Assembly: GCA_965230625.1 (NCBI GenBank)
Contig: CBDDLL010000002.1
Location: 1,054,001 to 1,118,000 of the forward strand
Direction: 5' to 3'
DNA: 64,000 nucleotides
DNA from: Saccharicrinis sp965230625
Lineage (GTDB): Bacteria; Bacteroidota; Bacteroidia; Bacteroidales; Marinilabiliaceae
The notes below the pieces were generated by a model. The model was not told the DNA's origin and made no database searches. It saw only the letters and a list, made by a program, of their open reading frames with translations. This document shows positions 1 to 9,462 of this stretch, piece by piece. Every line of letters begins with the position of its first letter. Within the stretch, counting starts at the first letter, position 1. A program made the translations under genes and the position numbers.

Positions 1-3000
1 TCCCGGATCAATCGTTTGATCTGAAGCACCATTAAACGTTAATGATCCAGCAGTATGTGTAAACACTCCATTGTTAGTCCAATTAGTTCCGTTAAATGTA
101 ATATTCTCAGTTGAAGTAACCGTAATTCCTGAGTTTATAGTGAAGTCTCCATCAATAGTTGCCACATCATTGCCATCACAAAACGTTTTAGTTCCTGTTC
201 CTGCAAAAATAATATTAGCTACATCAATATTATTGTTAACATCATCCCTTAAATATTGATCTCTTAATCCATCTAAAAATAAAGTTCTTGCGTTTGAAGA
301 AGGAACATAACTTGTTAAATAAATATTTGCACCAGCTACTTTAACATCTTTACCTCCATCATAATAAGTAGCATCTTCAATATCCAAGTTACCGTTAACA
401 TCCAAATCAGCAACACCATCTGATGTAACATCTTTATTTGTATCAAAAGTTAAATTACCATATGCAATACTAGAACCAGTATAAATCGTTTGATCTATAC
501 CATTACTATATAGATAATATGTACTGTTTTCGTTAAAATTATATGTTCCAAAGCTTTCAGGAATTGCAACTCCGTCAGTTGCAGGACGTGTATTTAAAAT
601 TCTCGCCCCAGTTTCCATAGAAATTGTTCCGGTAGGAGTACCTGTAATCAACCTAAAGTTATTTCTGCCTCCATTAGTATACATCATTAAGTCTACTCCA
701 CTTCTGATATCTAAATCACCTGTAATTGATAAGTTACCTTGGGTATATTTATCGTTATCACCACCTAAAATTAAATTGTTAAATTCTGGAATATCTGCAT
801 CAATATACCATCTTCCTCCAATATGCTCAAGAGTAGCATCTCCTGTCCCCCAAGTAATTGAAGAGTTCCCTCTCATATCAATATTGTCTGTTAAAGTGAT
901 ATTAGCATCATTGGTTGCCATATCCAAGATGGCATGTCTTGTAGTACTTGTAAAATAAATATCATTTGTTACTACTAAATCTCCTAATGCTGTTTTAGTA
1001 GATGTAACATCATTTGTTAAACTTCTAAAACTTAAACTACCATAAGTTGTAGCTTCAATATTCTGATCTAAATCTGACCAATACCTGGTTTCACTTGTAG
1101 AAGAAAAACTATGATTCTCAAAACCCGTAGGGAAATTACTAGCTCCTTCTATTTGTAAATCTTCATTATTTGTAAGTGTATTGTCCGCACCAACACCATT
1201 AAGAGTATAAGTACGAATATTAAATACACCACTTGCATCACTAATTAACACATCTCCATTTACATTTACATTATTTCCCAAGTATTTATATCCTGTATTG
1301 GAGAATGTAATATTATTAAATGTTGTACTACTAGTTCCCTGGTCAACCGTTTGAGCTGCTGTTCCATCAAAAATTACCGTACCTAATCCTGTCTGAGTAA
1401 ATGTACCTCCATCATTTTGCCAATCGTTACTAACATAAATGTTATTTTCCTGAGCATCTAGTGAGGATCCATTATTAAGAGTAACTGTATTATCAACTGC
1501 AATATTAGAATTAATTGTTGTTGTACTGGTTCCTCCTATAATTAGATTGTAAAAAGTTCCATTTGTAAGCGATTGAGTTGTACCATCAAAAGTAACATCA
1601 GCACTATTGGCAGTAAATACACCTCCACTTGCTTGGTCTAATAACCAATCTCCACCAATAGTTAAATCATTATTGGCCGAAGATAAATCTAGCGTTCCGC
1701 TTGTAATTGTTAAATCGTTATCAACATCAATGGCAGCATCTAAAGCGTAAACTGATGTACCCGCATCAATCTCTAAATCGTAAAATACTTTACCTGCTCC
1801 AACTCCTCCAGTTGAAATTGTATAACTACCTGAAGTACCATTAAAGGTAACTTTAGAGTTGTTATGAGTATAGGTTCCCTGATTAGTCCAGTTTTTACCT
1901 ACATTAATTAATGCCGTGTTATCTGTTTGAGATAAAGTTGTTCCTGCACCAATATTTACATGTTCCTGGACATCCAGTTGAGTATTACTGTCAATATTTA
2001 ATGAAATAGCATTTCCTCCTTGAACATCAATATTTATACGTTTACATGCCCCATCCGTTCCTGAAATATTTACATTATAAGGATCAGATAAGTTACTGTG
2101 ATCCAAGTAAACAATGTTATTAATTCCTGGCACTGTATTACCATCCCAGTTTAATGGTTCGTTCCAATCGGTATTAGCAGCACTACCTTGACCATCCCAG
2201 AAAAATCCAGATGGGAAAGTCCAGTCAATTAAAGTACCTGGCGATCCATTATCTTCTTCAAATACCTCACCTGCTAATCCACCAGATGCATCTTGTAATG
2301 TAATTGTTCCATTACCATTTGTTCTGGAAATATTATACGTTGCACCAGTATTAAATGTCATTCCTGTTAAGGTTATACCTGCTCCCAAATCGTAACCCGA
2401 TAAATTAATATAAGAAGTTCCGGCATCTCCTTCGGTAAAAGTACCATTACTTAAGTTATCCGTGGCATCAAGCGTTGCACCTACAATTACAATACTTCCT
2501 TTTTGGAGACTATAATGTTGAGCATACAATGTACCTGCACTAGCATTGATCGTAAAAGCATCGTTCGTATCCGAGTTTCTTAAATCTGCAGTCATACCTT
2601 CTTTTCCCACCAAGTATAGCTCACCAGCACTTAAGTTAATACTTTGCAAATCGGTAAATTGAATAACTGATGCAGAATCAACTTTTAGTGTACCTCCATT
2701 AATATCAATTTTCCTTTGATAATCATTCAACTGCAAAGTATTCTTATTAACATCCAGTGTTCCCGCAATAATAGTCATATCCACATTATCAAGCGTAAAG
2801 TCACTTTGCATTTCATAAGTTGCCCCTGAAGCATTAATTGTTAATCCTCTCAATGTAGCACCGTTAGGATTAAAATTCTTTGAACCTCCTGGTCCATTTA
2901 ATGTTAACAAACTGGCATTATTATTACAGTAGTAAGTTCCTTGGTTGTCAAAATTACCTCCCACATAAACATCATAACTCTCTGTTCTTAATTCATTTGA

Positions 3001-6000
3001 TAAAATTGACAAATCATTTTCAGCAACTAAGTCACCATATAACCTAACTCTGCTTGCTGTTTTGTTTATCTCTACATCATAAAACACCTTACCTGCCTGA
3101 GAACCTGCAGTTGTACCTGTATGTAACTGAGCATCACTAGCCCCATTAAATATTACTTTACCATTTCCATGAGCAAATGAAGCTCCTACTACATCATTAT
3201 ACCATTCGTCACCAACAGTAATATCATTTCCATTCGCATTAAGTGTTGCTGTTCCATCAATGTATAAATCGTATGTAACAGAAATATTACCATTTAATGT
3301 TTTTGTATCCGACCCTTGGAAATTAACATGATAAAAACCTGATGAACTTATTGATTGATTTGTGCCATCAAAATAAACAGTCCTGGCATGATTGAAAGTA
3401 CCATTATTATTCCAATCACCTCGTACATAAAGATTAATTGTATAACCTTCTACTACCGAACCATTAATTGTAAAATCACCATTTACTTCAAAATTTTGCG
3501 CTGCCACATCTGGATTCGGAGGATTTGCATATTGGAATGTTTTATCCCCTGTACCACTAAATACAAGATTATTAAACACTAAATTATCTTCGTGATGAGT
3601 TGTTAAATACTGAGCATTATCTCCGTTAAATGTAACCGTACTTCCTGTTGAAATAAAATTGGTTACACCTGTATAGTCATAAATTCTAAAGTCATCACCC
3701 ACATATAAGTTTTGGTTACTAATATCTAAAATACCTGCATCCCTATTAACTGTTAAGTCATTGTTTACATGCATTTCTGATAATAATGTAGCTGTTTCTC
3801 CTGCAGGATTTGTTTTGTTTATTATTAAACTTCCAATAGTACTTGTTGGAGTAAGCGTGATATTTTGATCATTACTACCATCTAATGTTGTTGTCCCAGT
3901 AGACTGCGAATAAACACCTGTACCATTTATAGTAATATCTCCACCAATTGTCATACTATATGATGAAGCATCAAATGCACTACCATCATTAACAGTTAAA
4001 TCACCATAAATAGTTAAATTTCTGAAAAGATTAGCTGTACCAGAGTTAGCTATTGTTATATTATTGAAGTTATATCCGTTAATATCTTGATCAACACCAT
4101 CAAAAATAATCGTACCTGTTGCTGATGTTTGAGTATAATACGCAGTACTTGTTAACTTCCAGTCTCCTGCTAATGTATGCGTAAATCCTCCATCATAAAA
4201 TACTGGTGTGCCACCAATTCTTGAAATATCTCCATTAATATCAAGAGCTCCTTCTGCTGTTTTATTACCTCCATTAAAATCTACGTTTCCATAAGTAAAC
4301 CCATCAGCAATATTTTGAGCCCCATTTAAACTATAGTAAATTGTACTGTTTACATCTATTGATTTAGTTCCACCAAAGTTATCAATTACTCCACTACCAA
4401 AATTAACATGATCAGTATATATTTTACAATATGCACCCAACGTAAGATTATTTGCTGGACCAGAAATACTATTATTATTAACATCAACTATTAGCTGGAT
4501 TGCATCTGTACCTCCAATATTTTGGATTGTTAAATCATTTGTAACTGTGATATCACAACCTGAATAAAAAGTTTTGGTTCTAGTTGCAGTTGCTCCGTTT
4601 TGGGAAATAATTAAATCTTTAAACACATATGAACCAGATCCTGTTGTTTCAAATGTTTGGTTAAAATCAGCATCTCCAATTGTGAAAGTTGCATTTGATC
4701 CGTCTATAGAAGCATTTTGATTATTTAATATACTTACACCAGAAAATGTATGACTATAATTTTGCAAATCAAGTGTTACACTGTTATTTAAATCCAAATA
4801 TCCCGTTATTGTTAATGAGCCATCTACAGTTTTAGTTGCATATTGAGCCCTTAATCTTCCATAAGCAAATCCTCCCCTAATAGTTTGAGCCATGTTAGCA
4901 TCATAAATTACCCATGCCGCATCATCAAAATTATATGTCCCAAAACCGTCAGGAAAATTGTCTGCCCCTCTAATATACATTACACAGCCTACATTCAAGG
5001 TAAGTATATTACCTGCTTGACCAATAAGCCCTGCATCATTGTTGATTACGAGATAACCACTTATTATCGATACGTTATCTTGTACTGTAATATCGATTGT
5101 GCTTCCCCCTGCAACATGACGTAAACTCACATTACCATTAATAATTAATTCAGCAGTTCCAAGAGTAAATGCCGAAACTCCTGCATCACTAGCTTCCAGA
5201 TAACCTCCTTTCATGGTGATTGATCCAGAAAAATTACATGTACCATTATTCCTCAAACCATTCGTAATCTCATGATCACCTGTACCACCAACTGTTGCTC
5301 CATTATTAATTGTTAATCTTCCACCTGCAATAATATTTCCTGTTACTGTTTTTGCATTTGCTCCTCCATTAGCAAAACTTATTTCGTCAAACGATGTTGT
5401 TCCTGCTAGTGTTATCGTTTGAGCAGATGTACCATTAAAATAGGTATAGTTATTCGCTTGTACAAACTCCGAACCTGAAGCAATATCAAAATTACCATTT
5501 ACAGTTACTGTTATGTTATCAACTGATATTCGAGTATTGTTACTTACAACAAAATCACCATTAACTATCGTAGCTTGTTTAACAGTATTTAAACCTCCAC
5601 TATTAAATGTAATATCATTAAATGTAGTGGATGTTCCAGAAGCTGTTATAGATGCAGTACCTCCGTCAAATACTAAACCTCCTGTTGCATTATAAGTTCC
5701 ACCATTATTCGTCCAGTTATATTCAACAGTATGGGTATTACCTCCATCATTAAAGGTTGCTCCTGATTCTAAAATTAAGTTCCAGTTGACATCTAATGCA
5801 GTATTCGCTATTGCATTACACCCTGGTTCAAATAACAACTCACTAAATATTGGTGTATTAGATCCACTAAACTCCATATTACCATATATCTCCATATTAG
5901 CCACCTGAGTAAATGACTGACGAAGATTTACTGTTCCATTGTTAATTAAATTACCATATAACTTAATAATATGTGCTGGAGATCCTTCGGAATTAGGTAT

Positions 6001-9000
6001 TAAAGATCCTCCTGTCTTTACCTCAAGCAACTCTTGTACTGTAAGAGTTTGCTGAGTAGCATCTCCACCTATCAAAAAAGCCCCTGAAGTTCCTTCTCCA
6101 ACTATTAATTTACGTACATCAATATCTCCATTACTATCTAAAGTAACAGTATGCCCATCTTGAATAATCAGAGTTAATGTACCACTAGTAAGATCTCCCA
6201 AAGCAGGATTACCTCCTGTTCCATCTTCATTATGAGCCCAACTAGCTGTTGCATATGCCGAAACATCACCCGTTGAATAATAAATTGATGTTGGGTCGGA
6301 CCACTCTATTAATGTTCCTGGATTTCCATTATCACTATCGTAATTTTCTCCAGATAGCGCTCCTGTTGCTTGAACGAAATCAACAGTTGCCGTACCTGAA
6401 GTACGTACAACATTATAAGTAGGTCCTGCTTCAAAAACTGCACTCTGAATAGATGACAGCCCCCCTATGGGATCAAGATTACTTATATTAAGATACTCAG
6501 TTCCTGTACCATTTGAAAATGTTGTATATCCGAAGTTGTTAGTTGCATCTATTGTTCCATCAGAAATTGTAATACCTCCTGTATAGTCAAAAATCCCGTA
6601 AAGAGCATGAAACTCTGCCGCTGCATCTGATTGGTTGATTAAATAACCTCCACTTCCGGAAGTTGTTACTGTCGCAGAGTTACCTGAGGTACCCACTACT
6701 TTAAAGGATCCATTATTAGTAAGTGTACTTCCATCAGCAACTTCTAATGTTGCATTTTCATCAACTTCTAATGTTGCACCATTACTAATTGTAATATTTC
6801 CAGATGGGGTAAGTTGTTGACTGCTTAAATCTAGCGTTGCTGTACCTTGAATAGTTACATCCCCAGATACAGTAGTTGCGTTCTGAAGACTCTTAGTTCC
6901 TGAGCCATCAATTACTAGATTACCTGAATATGTAATATCTAATATGTTTTGAGCACCTGCTCCATTATATGTAACCGTATTACTTCCTGTAGTAAAAACT
7001 CCTGATGATGTATTAGTTACTGTTCCTCCAATAGTTAAGTCATTACCCAAACATTCGAAATCAGCTGCGCCTGTATTGGTTAAGTTATTAGTCACTGTTG
7101 TTGCACCTCGCAGCTCCTTATCCTGAACATTTTCACACGAAAGGTTATAGTATGTAGTTGCCTTAATGTATTGCCTGTTATTACTATTATATGCAAATGT
7201 ATTAGGAAATGATAAACAATCTAAAGTCCCAGTACCCATAGGTTCTGTTGCATAATCATAGTAATTTATCAATCCTTTATTAATAAGAGAAGAATTAGCT
7301 CCCAAACCATTTAATTGGTCTGTAACAGATAAACCAGCATTATTTTCATTGGTTAATGTTACATTATCAGCAATATAAATATCATTAGTAAATTGCACTT
7401 CCGACGTACCGGCTATAGTTAAATCCTGATTAACTGTAAAAGAAGACGAGTTAGTGAATGAACCATTGTTCACAATTCCTCCTACAAAATTAAAATCATC
7501 TCTATTGGATGTATATGTACCTCCTGATTCAACAGTTAATAATCCATTAAATGTACTGGTCCCATTTCCATCTGTATCCCTTAACGTTCCGGAAACAGTA
7601 GTTGTTCCAGTAACAGTTAAATTACACCTTTGAATATTAAAATCTCCTGTTGATTCAATAATTAAATTTCCACCAACATCTACAGAACCTCCAGAGTTAT
7701 CATCGTTTGCATTACCCTTAATAGTAAAATCATTGTTAATAGTAACCACATCATTATCAAAATCGATAGTTCCATTTTCTTCAATAGTAAGACTATTTAC
7801 TGTAAAGCCAATATTTAAATCATATACATTATGGAATACTGTAACGTCTTCATTACCGCCTTGTCCTGGCACAACCCCAGTATTCCAAGTTGATGCTGAG
7901 TTCCAATAACCATTCTGAACAGAAAAAGTACCAGCTGGCTGTTCAAAACAACCTGTTGCTTCACCCAATGTCCATTGTCCTTCTAACTGAGAAACATTAG
8001 TAAAAGTAATTTGATTAGAACCATGATTGTAGCTTGTTGTTGGTTCATTCTTTTGCCATGTACCGCCATCAAAATGACCAATAGTTGTTAAGTTCCCTTC
8101 AACTATAGGTACCAAAACATCATTATCAGAATAAGTAAAATTTCCTGAAGCTGATGTTAATGTTAAACCTGTTGTGCTTATATCCCAATACCTGGTAATT
8201 ACATTATCCGATCCTTCTGTTAACCAATGTCTATCTGCATATAGCCTAATATATAACCTACCATTTACATCACTACCACTCACAGATGTTAAAACCATTG
8301 GAGTATAATCGCTTCCTATACCAATTGGGTAAGTCATTTCGTAATCTGTATTGGAATTACCATCTCTACGGACGTAGCCATTATTAGAGATATTAATCAT
8401 TGCAGACGCACCAAAAGTTGTTTCAGGAACTAATGAAGCTGAATTTCCTAGATAAAACTGCCTATTGGCAATATCTAAAACGGCACCAAGTGTTAATGTT
8501 GAATAAACACTTGTATTTCCTCTTAGGGATTTAGTTCCTCCTGTTAATTGCAAATTACGATAGTTAGCGTTAGCAATTATTTGAGTTCCTACTCCATTAT
8601 AATATACTGTTGAGGTAGACCCTCCCATTGTAAATGCATTGCTATTAAAATCTCCTCCAACATATAACTCACCAGATGCTACACCCACAAATCGAATATT
8701 ATTCCTTCCAGAATGCGGCATGGTAATATCTCCATTAACTGTTAATGTACCATCCTCTATATCAATACGGGTATCTTCACTATTATTACCTGTATTAACC
8801 ATGACTACTTCTCCACAGGTAAGCGTACCGGAATTCACAAAAATATTTTGATCTCCAGCATCGGCATCTGGATTACCAAAAGTAATAGCCCCAGTAACTG
8901 TCAAACTATTACTACCAAAGGTAATGTCGGTTGCTGATGTTGTTCCATCGGCAAAAGTTAAACTACCAATTGGATTTGCCGTACTAACATCCAAAGTTAT

Positions 9001-9234
9001 TTGAGCACCATCATCATCTATGGTGACCTCTCCTGTTCCTGCTGATTGACCTGGATATTCTGTTGCTGCTACCCAACCCGATGAATAAACTTCCCAATTG
9101 GCTACCGTAGACCAATTCCAACTACCGGAAACAGCCGTTCGATAATCACCATCACTTTGAGCACTAAGGCTTATAGAAAATACTAAAGCAATACCTAATA
9201 GTACGCTCTTTAATGAAGTAAACTTTTTTATCAT
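1..9234 (-). CDS. Giant secreted beta-strand-repeat surface protein (3' end outside window)
   Basis: I read the minus frame triplet by triplet from the ATG at 9234 to base 1 and found no stop, so at least 3,078 codons are open and the stop lies beyond the left edge. Residues 1-25 are a Sec signal peptide (basic start, hydrophobic core, cleavage about at SLSA-Q). The rest is low-charge, Asn/Thr/Gly/Ser-rich sequence made of short beta strands. Phrases such as TFNGASDQTI, FDGTAAQTV and DWQNDGGTFTQ recur with spacings of tens of residues, as in right-handed beta-helix adhesins of Bacteroidota. A module of about 100 residues containing DNGxPGTLIxW occurs twice. Such proteins usually end in a T9SS sorting domain, but that end is not visible here. 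Inferred role: cell-surface or released adhesin or matrix protein; no catalytic domain recognised. Confidence 0.9.
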   Translation of the reverse strand, partial: MIKKFTSLKSVLLGIALVFSISLSAQSDGDYRTAVSGSWNWSTVANWEVYSSGWVAATEYPGQSAGTGEVTIDDDGAQITLDVSTANPIGSLTFADGTTSATDITFGSNSLTVTGAITFGNPDADAGDQNIFVNSGTLTCGEVVMVNTGNNSEDTRIDIEDGTLTVNGDITMPHSGRNNIRFVGVASGELYVGGDFNSNAFTMGGSTSTVYYNGVGTQIIANANYRNLQLTGGTKSLRGNTSVYSTLTLGAVLDIANRQFYLGNSASLVPETTFGASAMINISNNGYVRRDGNSNTDYEMTYPIGIGSDYTPMVLTSVSGSDVNGRLYIRLYADRHWLTEGSDNVITRYWDISTTGLTLTSASGNFTYSDNDVLVPIVEGNLTTIGHFDGGTWQKNEPTTSYNHGSNQITFTNVSQLEGQWTLGEATGCFEQPAGTFSVQNGYWNSASTWNTGVVPGQGGNEDVTVFHNVYDLNIGFTVNSLTIEENGTIDFDNDVVTINNDFTIKGNANDDNSGGSVDVGGNLIIESTGDFNIQRCNLTVTGTTTVSGTLRDTDGNGTSTFNGLLTVESGGTYTSNRDDFNFVGGIVNNGSFTNSSSFTVNQDLTIAGTSEVQFTNDIYIADNVTLTNENNAGLSVTDQLNGLGANSSLINKGLINYYDYATEPMGTGTLDCLSFPNTFAYNSNNRQYIKATTYYNLSCENVQDKELRGATTVTNNLTNTGAADFECLGNDLTIGGTVTNTSSGVFTTGSNTVTYNGAGAQNILDITYSGNLVIDGSGTKSLQNATTVSGDVTIQGTATLDLSSQQLTPSGNITISNGATLEVDENATLEVADGSTLTNNGSFKVVGTSGNSATVTTSGSGGYLINQSDAAAEFHALYGIFDYTGGITISDGTIDATNNFGYTTFSNGTGTEYLNISNLDPIGGLSSIQSAVFEAGPTYNVVRTSGTATVDFVQATGALSGENYDSDNGNPGTLIEWSDPTSIYYSTGDVSAYATASWAHNEDGTGGNPALGDLTSGTLTLIIQDGHTVTLDSNGDIDVRKLIVGEGTSGAFLIGGDATQQTLTVQELLEVKTGGSLIPNSEGSPAHIIKLYGNLINNGTVNLRQSFTQVANMEIYGNMEFSGSNTPIFSELLFEPGCNAIANTALDVNWNLILESGATFNDGGNTHTVEYNWTNNGGTYNATGGLVFDGGTASITASGTSTTFNDITFNSGGLNTVKQATIVNGDFVVSNNTRISVDNITVTVNGNFDIASGSEFVQANNYTYFNGTSAQTITLAGTTSFDEISFANGGANAKTVTGNIIAGGRLTINNGATVGGTGDHEITNGLRNNGTCNFSGSITMKGGYLEASDAGVSAFTLGTAELIINGNVSLRHVAGGSTIDITVQDNVSIISGYLVINNDAGLIGQAGNILTLNVGCVMYIRGADNFPDGFGTYNFDDAAWVIYDANMAQTIRGGFAYGRLRAQYATKTVDGSLTITGYLDLNNSVTLDLQNYSHTFSGVSILNNQNASIDGSNATFTIGDADFNQTFETTGSGSYVFKDLIISQNGATATRTKTFYSGCDITVTNDLTIQNIGGTDAIQLIVDVNNNSISGPANNLTLGAYCKIYTDHVNFGSGVIDNFGGTKSIDVNSTIYYSLNGAQNIADGFTYGNVDFNGGNKTAEGALDINGDISRIGGTPVFYDGGFTHTLAGDWKLTSTAYYTQTSATGTIIFDGVDQDINGYNFNNITIANSGTANLFRNLTIYGDLTVNDGSAFDASSYSMTIGGDITINGTGVYSQSTGTTTLDGSNDQNITLTPTSTIGSLIINKTNPAGETATLLSEMHVNNDLTVNRDAGILDISNQNLYVGDDFRIYDYTGVTNFISTGSTVTFNGDNAQYLTTHHEDNLVFNNLVFSGTGDKTFQYANPPNPDVAAQNFEVNGDFTINGSVVEGYTINLYVRGDWNNNGTFNHARTVYFDGTNQSISSSGFYHVNFQGSDTKTLNGNISVTYDLYIDGTATLNANGNDITVGDEWYNDVVGASFAHGNGKVIFNGASDAQLHTGTTAGSQAGKVFYDVEINKTASRVRLYGDLVAENDLSILSNELRTESYDVYVGGNFDNQGTYYCNNNASLLTLNGPGGSKNFNPNGATLRGLTINASGATYEMQSDFTLDNVDMTIIAGTLDVNKNTLQLNDYQRKIDINGGTLKVDSASVIQFTDLQSINLSAGELYLVGKEGMTADLRNSDTNDAFTINASAGTLYAQHYSLQKGSIVIVGATLDATDNLSNGTFTEGDAGTSYINLSGYDLGAGITLTGMTFNTGATYNISRTNGNGTITLQDASGGLAGEVFEEDNGSPGTLIDWTFPSGFFWDGQGSAANTDWNEPLNWDGNTVPGINNIVYLDHSNLSDPYNVNISGTDGACKRINIDVQGGNAISLNIDSNTQLDVQEHVNIGAGTTLSQTDNTALINVGKNWTNQGTYTHNNSKVTFNGTSGSYTISTGGVGAGKVFYDLEIDAGTSVYALDAAIDVDNDLTITSGTLDLSSANNDLTIGGDWLLDQASGGVFTANSADVTFDGTTQSLTNGTFYNLIIGGTSTTTINSNIAVDNTVTLNNGSSLDAQENNIYVSNDWQNDGGTFTQTGLGTVIFDGTAAQTVDQGTSSTTFNNITFSNTGYKYLGNNVNVNGDVLISDASGVFNIRTYTLNGVGADNTLTNNEDLQIEGASNFPTGFENHSFSSTSETRYWSDLDQNIEATTYGSLSFRSLTNDVTSTKTALGDLVVTNDIYFTSTTRHAILDMATNDANITLTDNIDMRGNSSITWGTGDATLEHIGGRWYIDADIPEFNNLILGGDNDKYTQGNLSITGDLDIRSGVDLMMYTNGGRNNFRLITGTPTGTISMETGARILNTRPATDGVAIPESFGTYNFNENSTYYLYSNGIDQTIYTGSSIAYGNLTFDTNKDVTSDGVADLDVNGNLDIEDATYYDGGKDVKVAGANIYLTSYVPSSNARTLFLDGLRDQYLRDDVNNNIDVANIIFAGTGTKTFCDGNDVATIDGDFTINSGITVTSTENITFNGTNWTNNGVFTHTAGSLTFNGASDQTIDPG
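2160..2480 (-). repeat. Intragenic module copy B of the giant protein
   Basis: About 100 residues around DNGSPGTLIDW (codons near 2219-2255). They share a framework with the segment at 6240-6560: a TYNxxRT phrase, then an A/SGxLxGE-like phrase, then DNGxPGTLIxW followed by an aromatic-rich turn. Similarity was judged by eye on the translation; boundaries are approximate. It suggests internal duplication of a large block. Confidence 0.6.
6240..6560 (-). repeat. Intragenic module copy A of the giant protein
   Basis: Partner of the segment at 2160-2480. It contains TYNVVRTSG, GALSGENYD and DNGNPGTLIEW (codons about 6301-6336) in the same order as copy B. The copies lie about 4.08 kb apart in the gene, near residues 980 and 2,340 of the protein. 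Boundaries are approximate. Confidence 0.6.
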
Positions 9235-9462
9235 AATCTTAAACAATAAGGTTCTCTACAATAAAAGTTAAGGAATAAATGATTCCCATTTAGTAGTTTT
9301 GTACGGACTAAAATTAAAAATGTTTTGACTATTAACCACTTGCATCAATCTCATTGATGAATAATATTGAAAACACTACTAATTATTAGTAAAAGCTGAT
9401 GAATACCTGCAAAAAAAATTGACTTAAATTCTCTTTTCGCATAACATAACTATTCTTGCGTA
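9235..9462. other. Intergenic region before the giant gene
   Basis: The 228 bases between two minus-strand surface-protein genes hold a small perfect inverted repeat, CATCAA-N5-TTGATG, at 9343-9359. It has no T tract, so it is not a convincing terminator. I see no clear TAnnTTTG promoter for the giant gene, which could be co-transcribed with the upstream gene. Confidence 0.4.

Noticed and set aside
71..8851. Short plus-strand open frames across the first 9 kb
   Set aside because: They are composition shadows of the continuous minus-strand frame; they lack starts with promoters and any recognisable domain.
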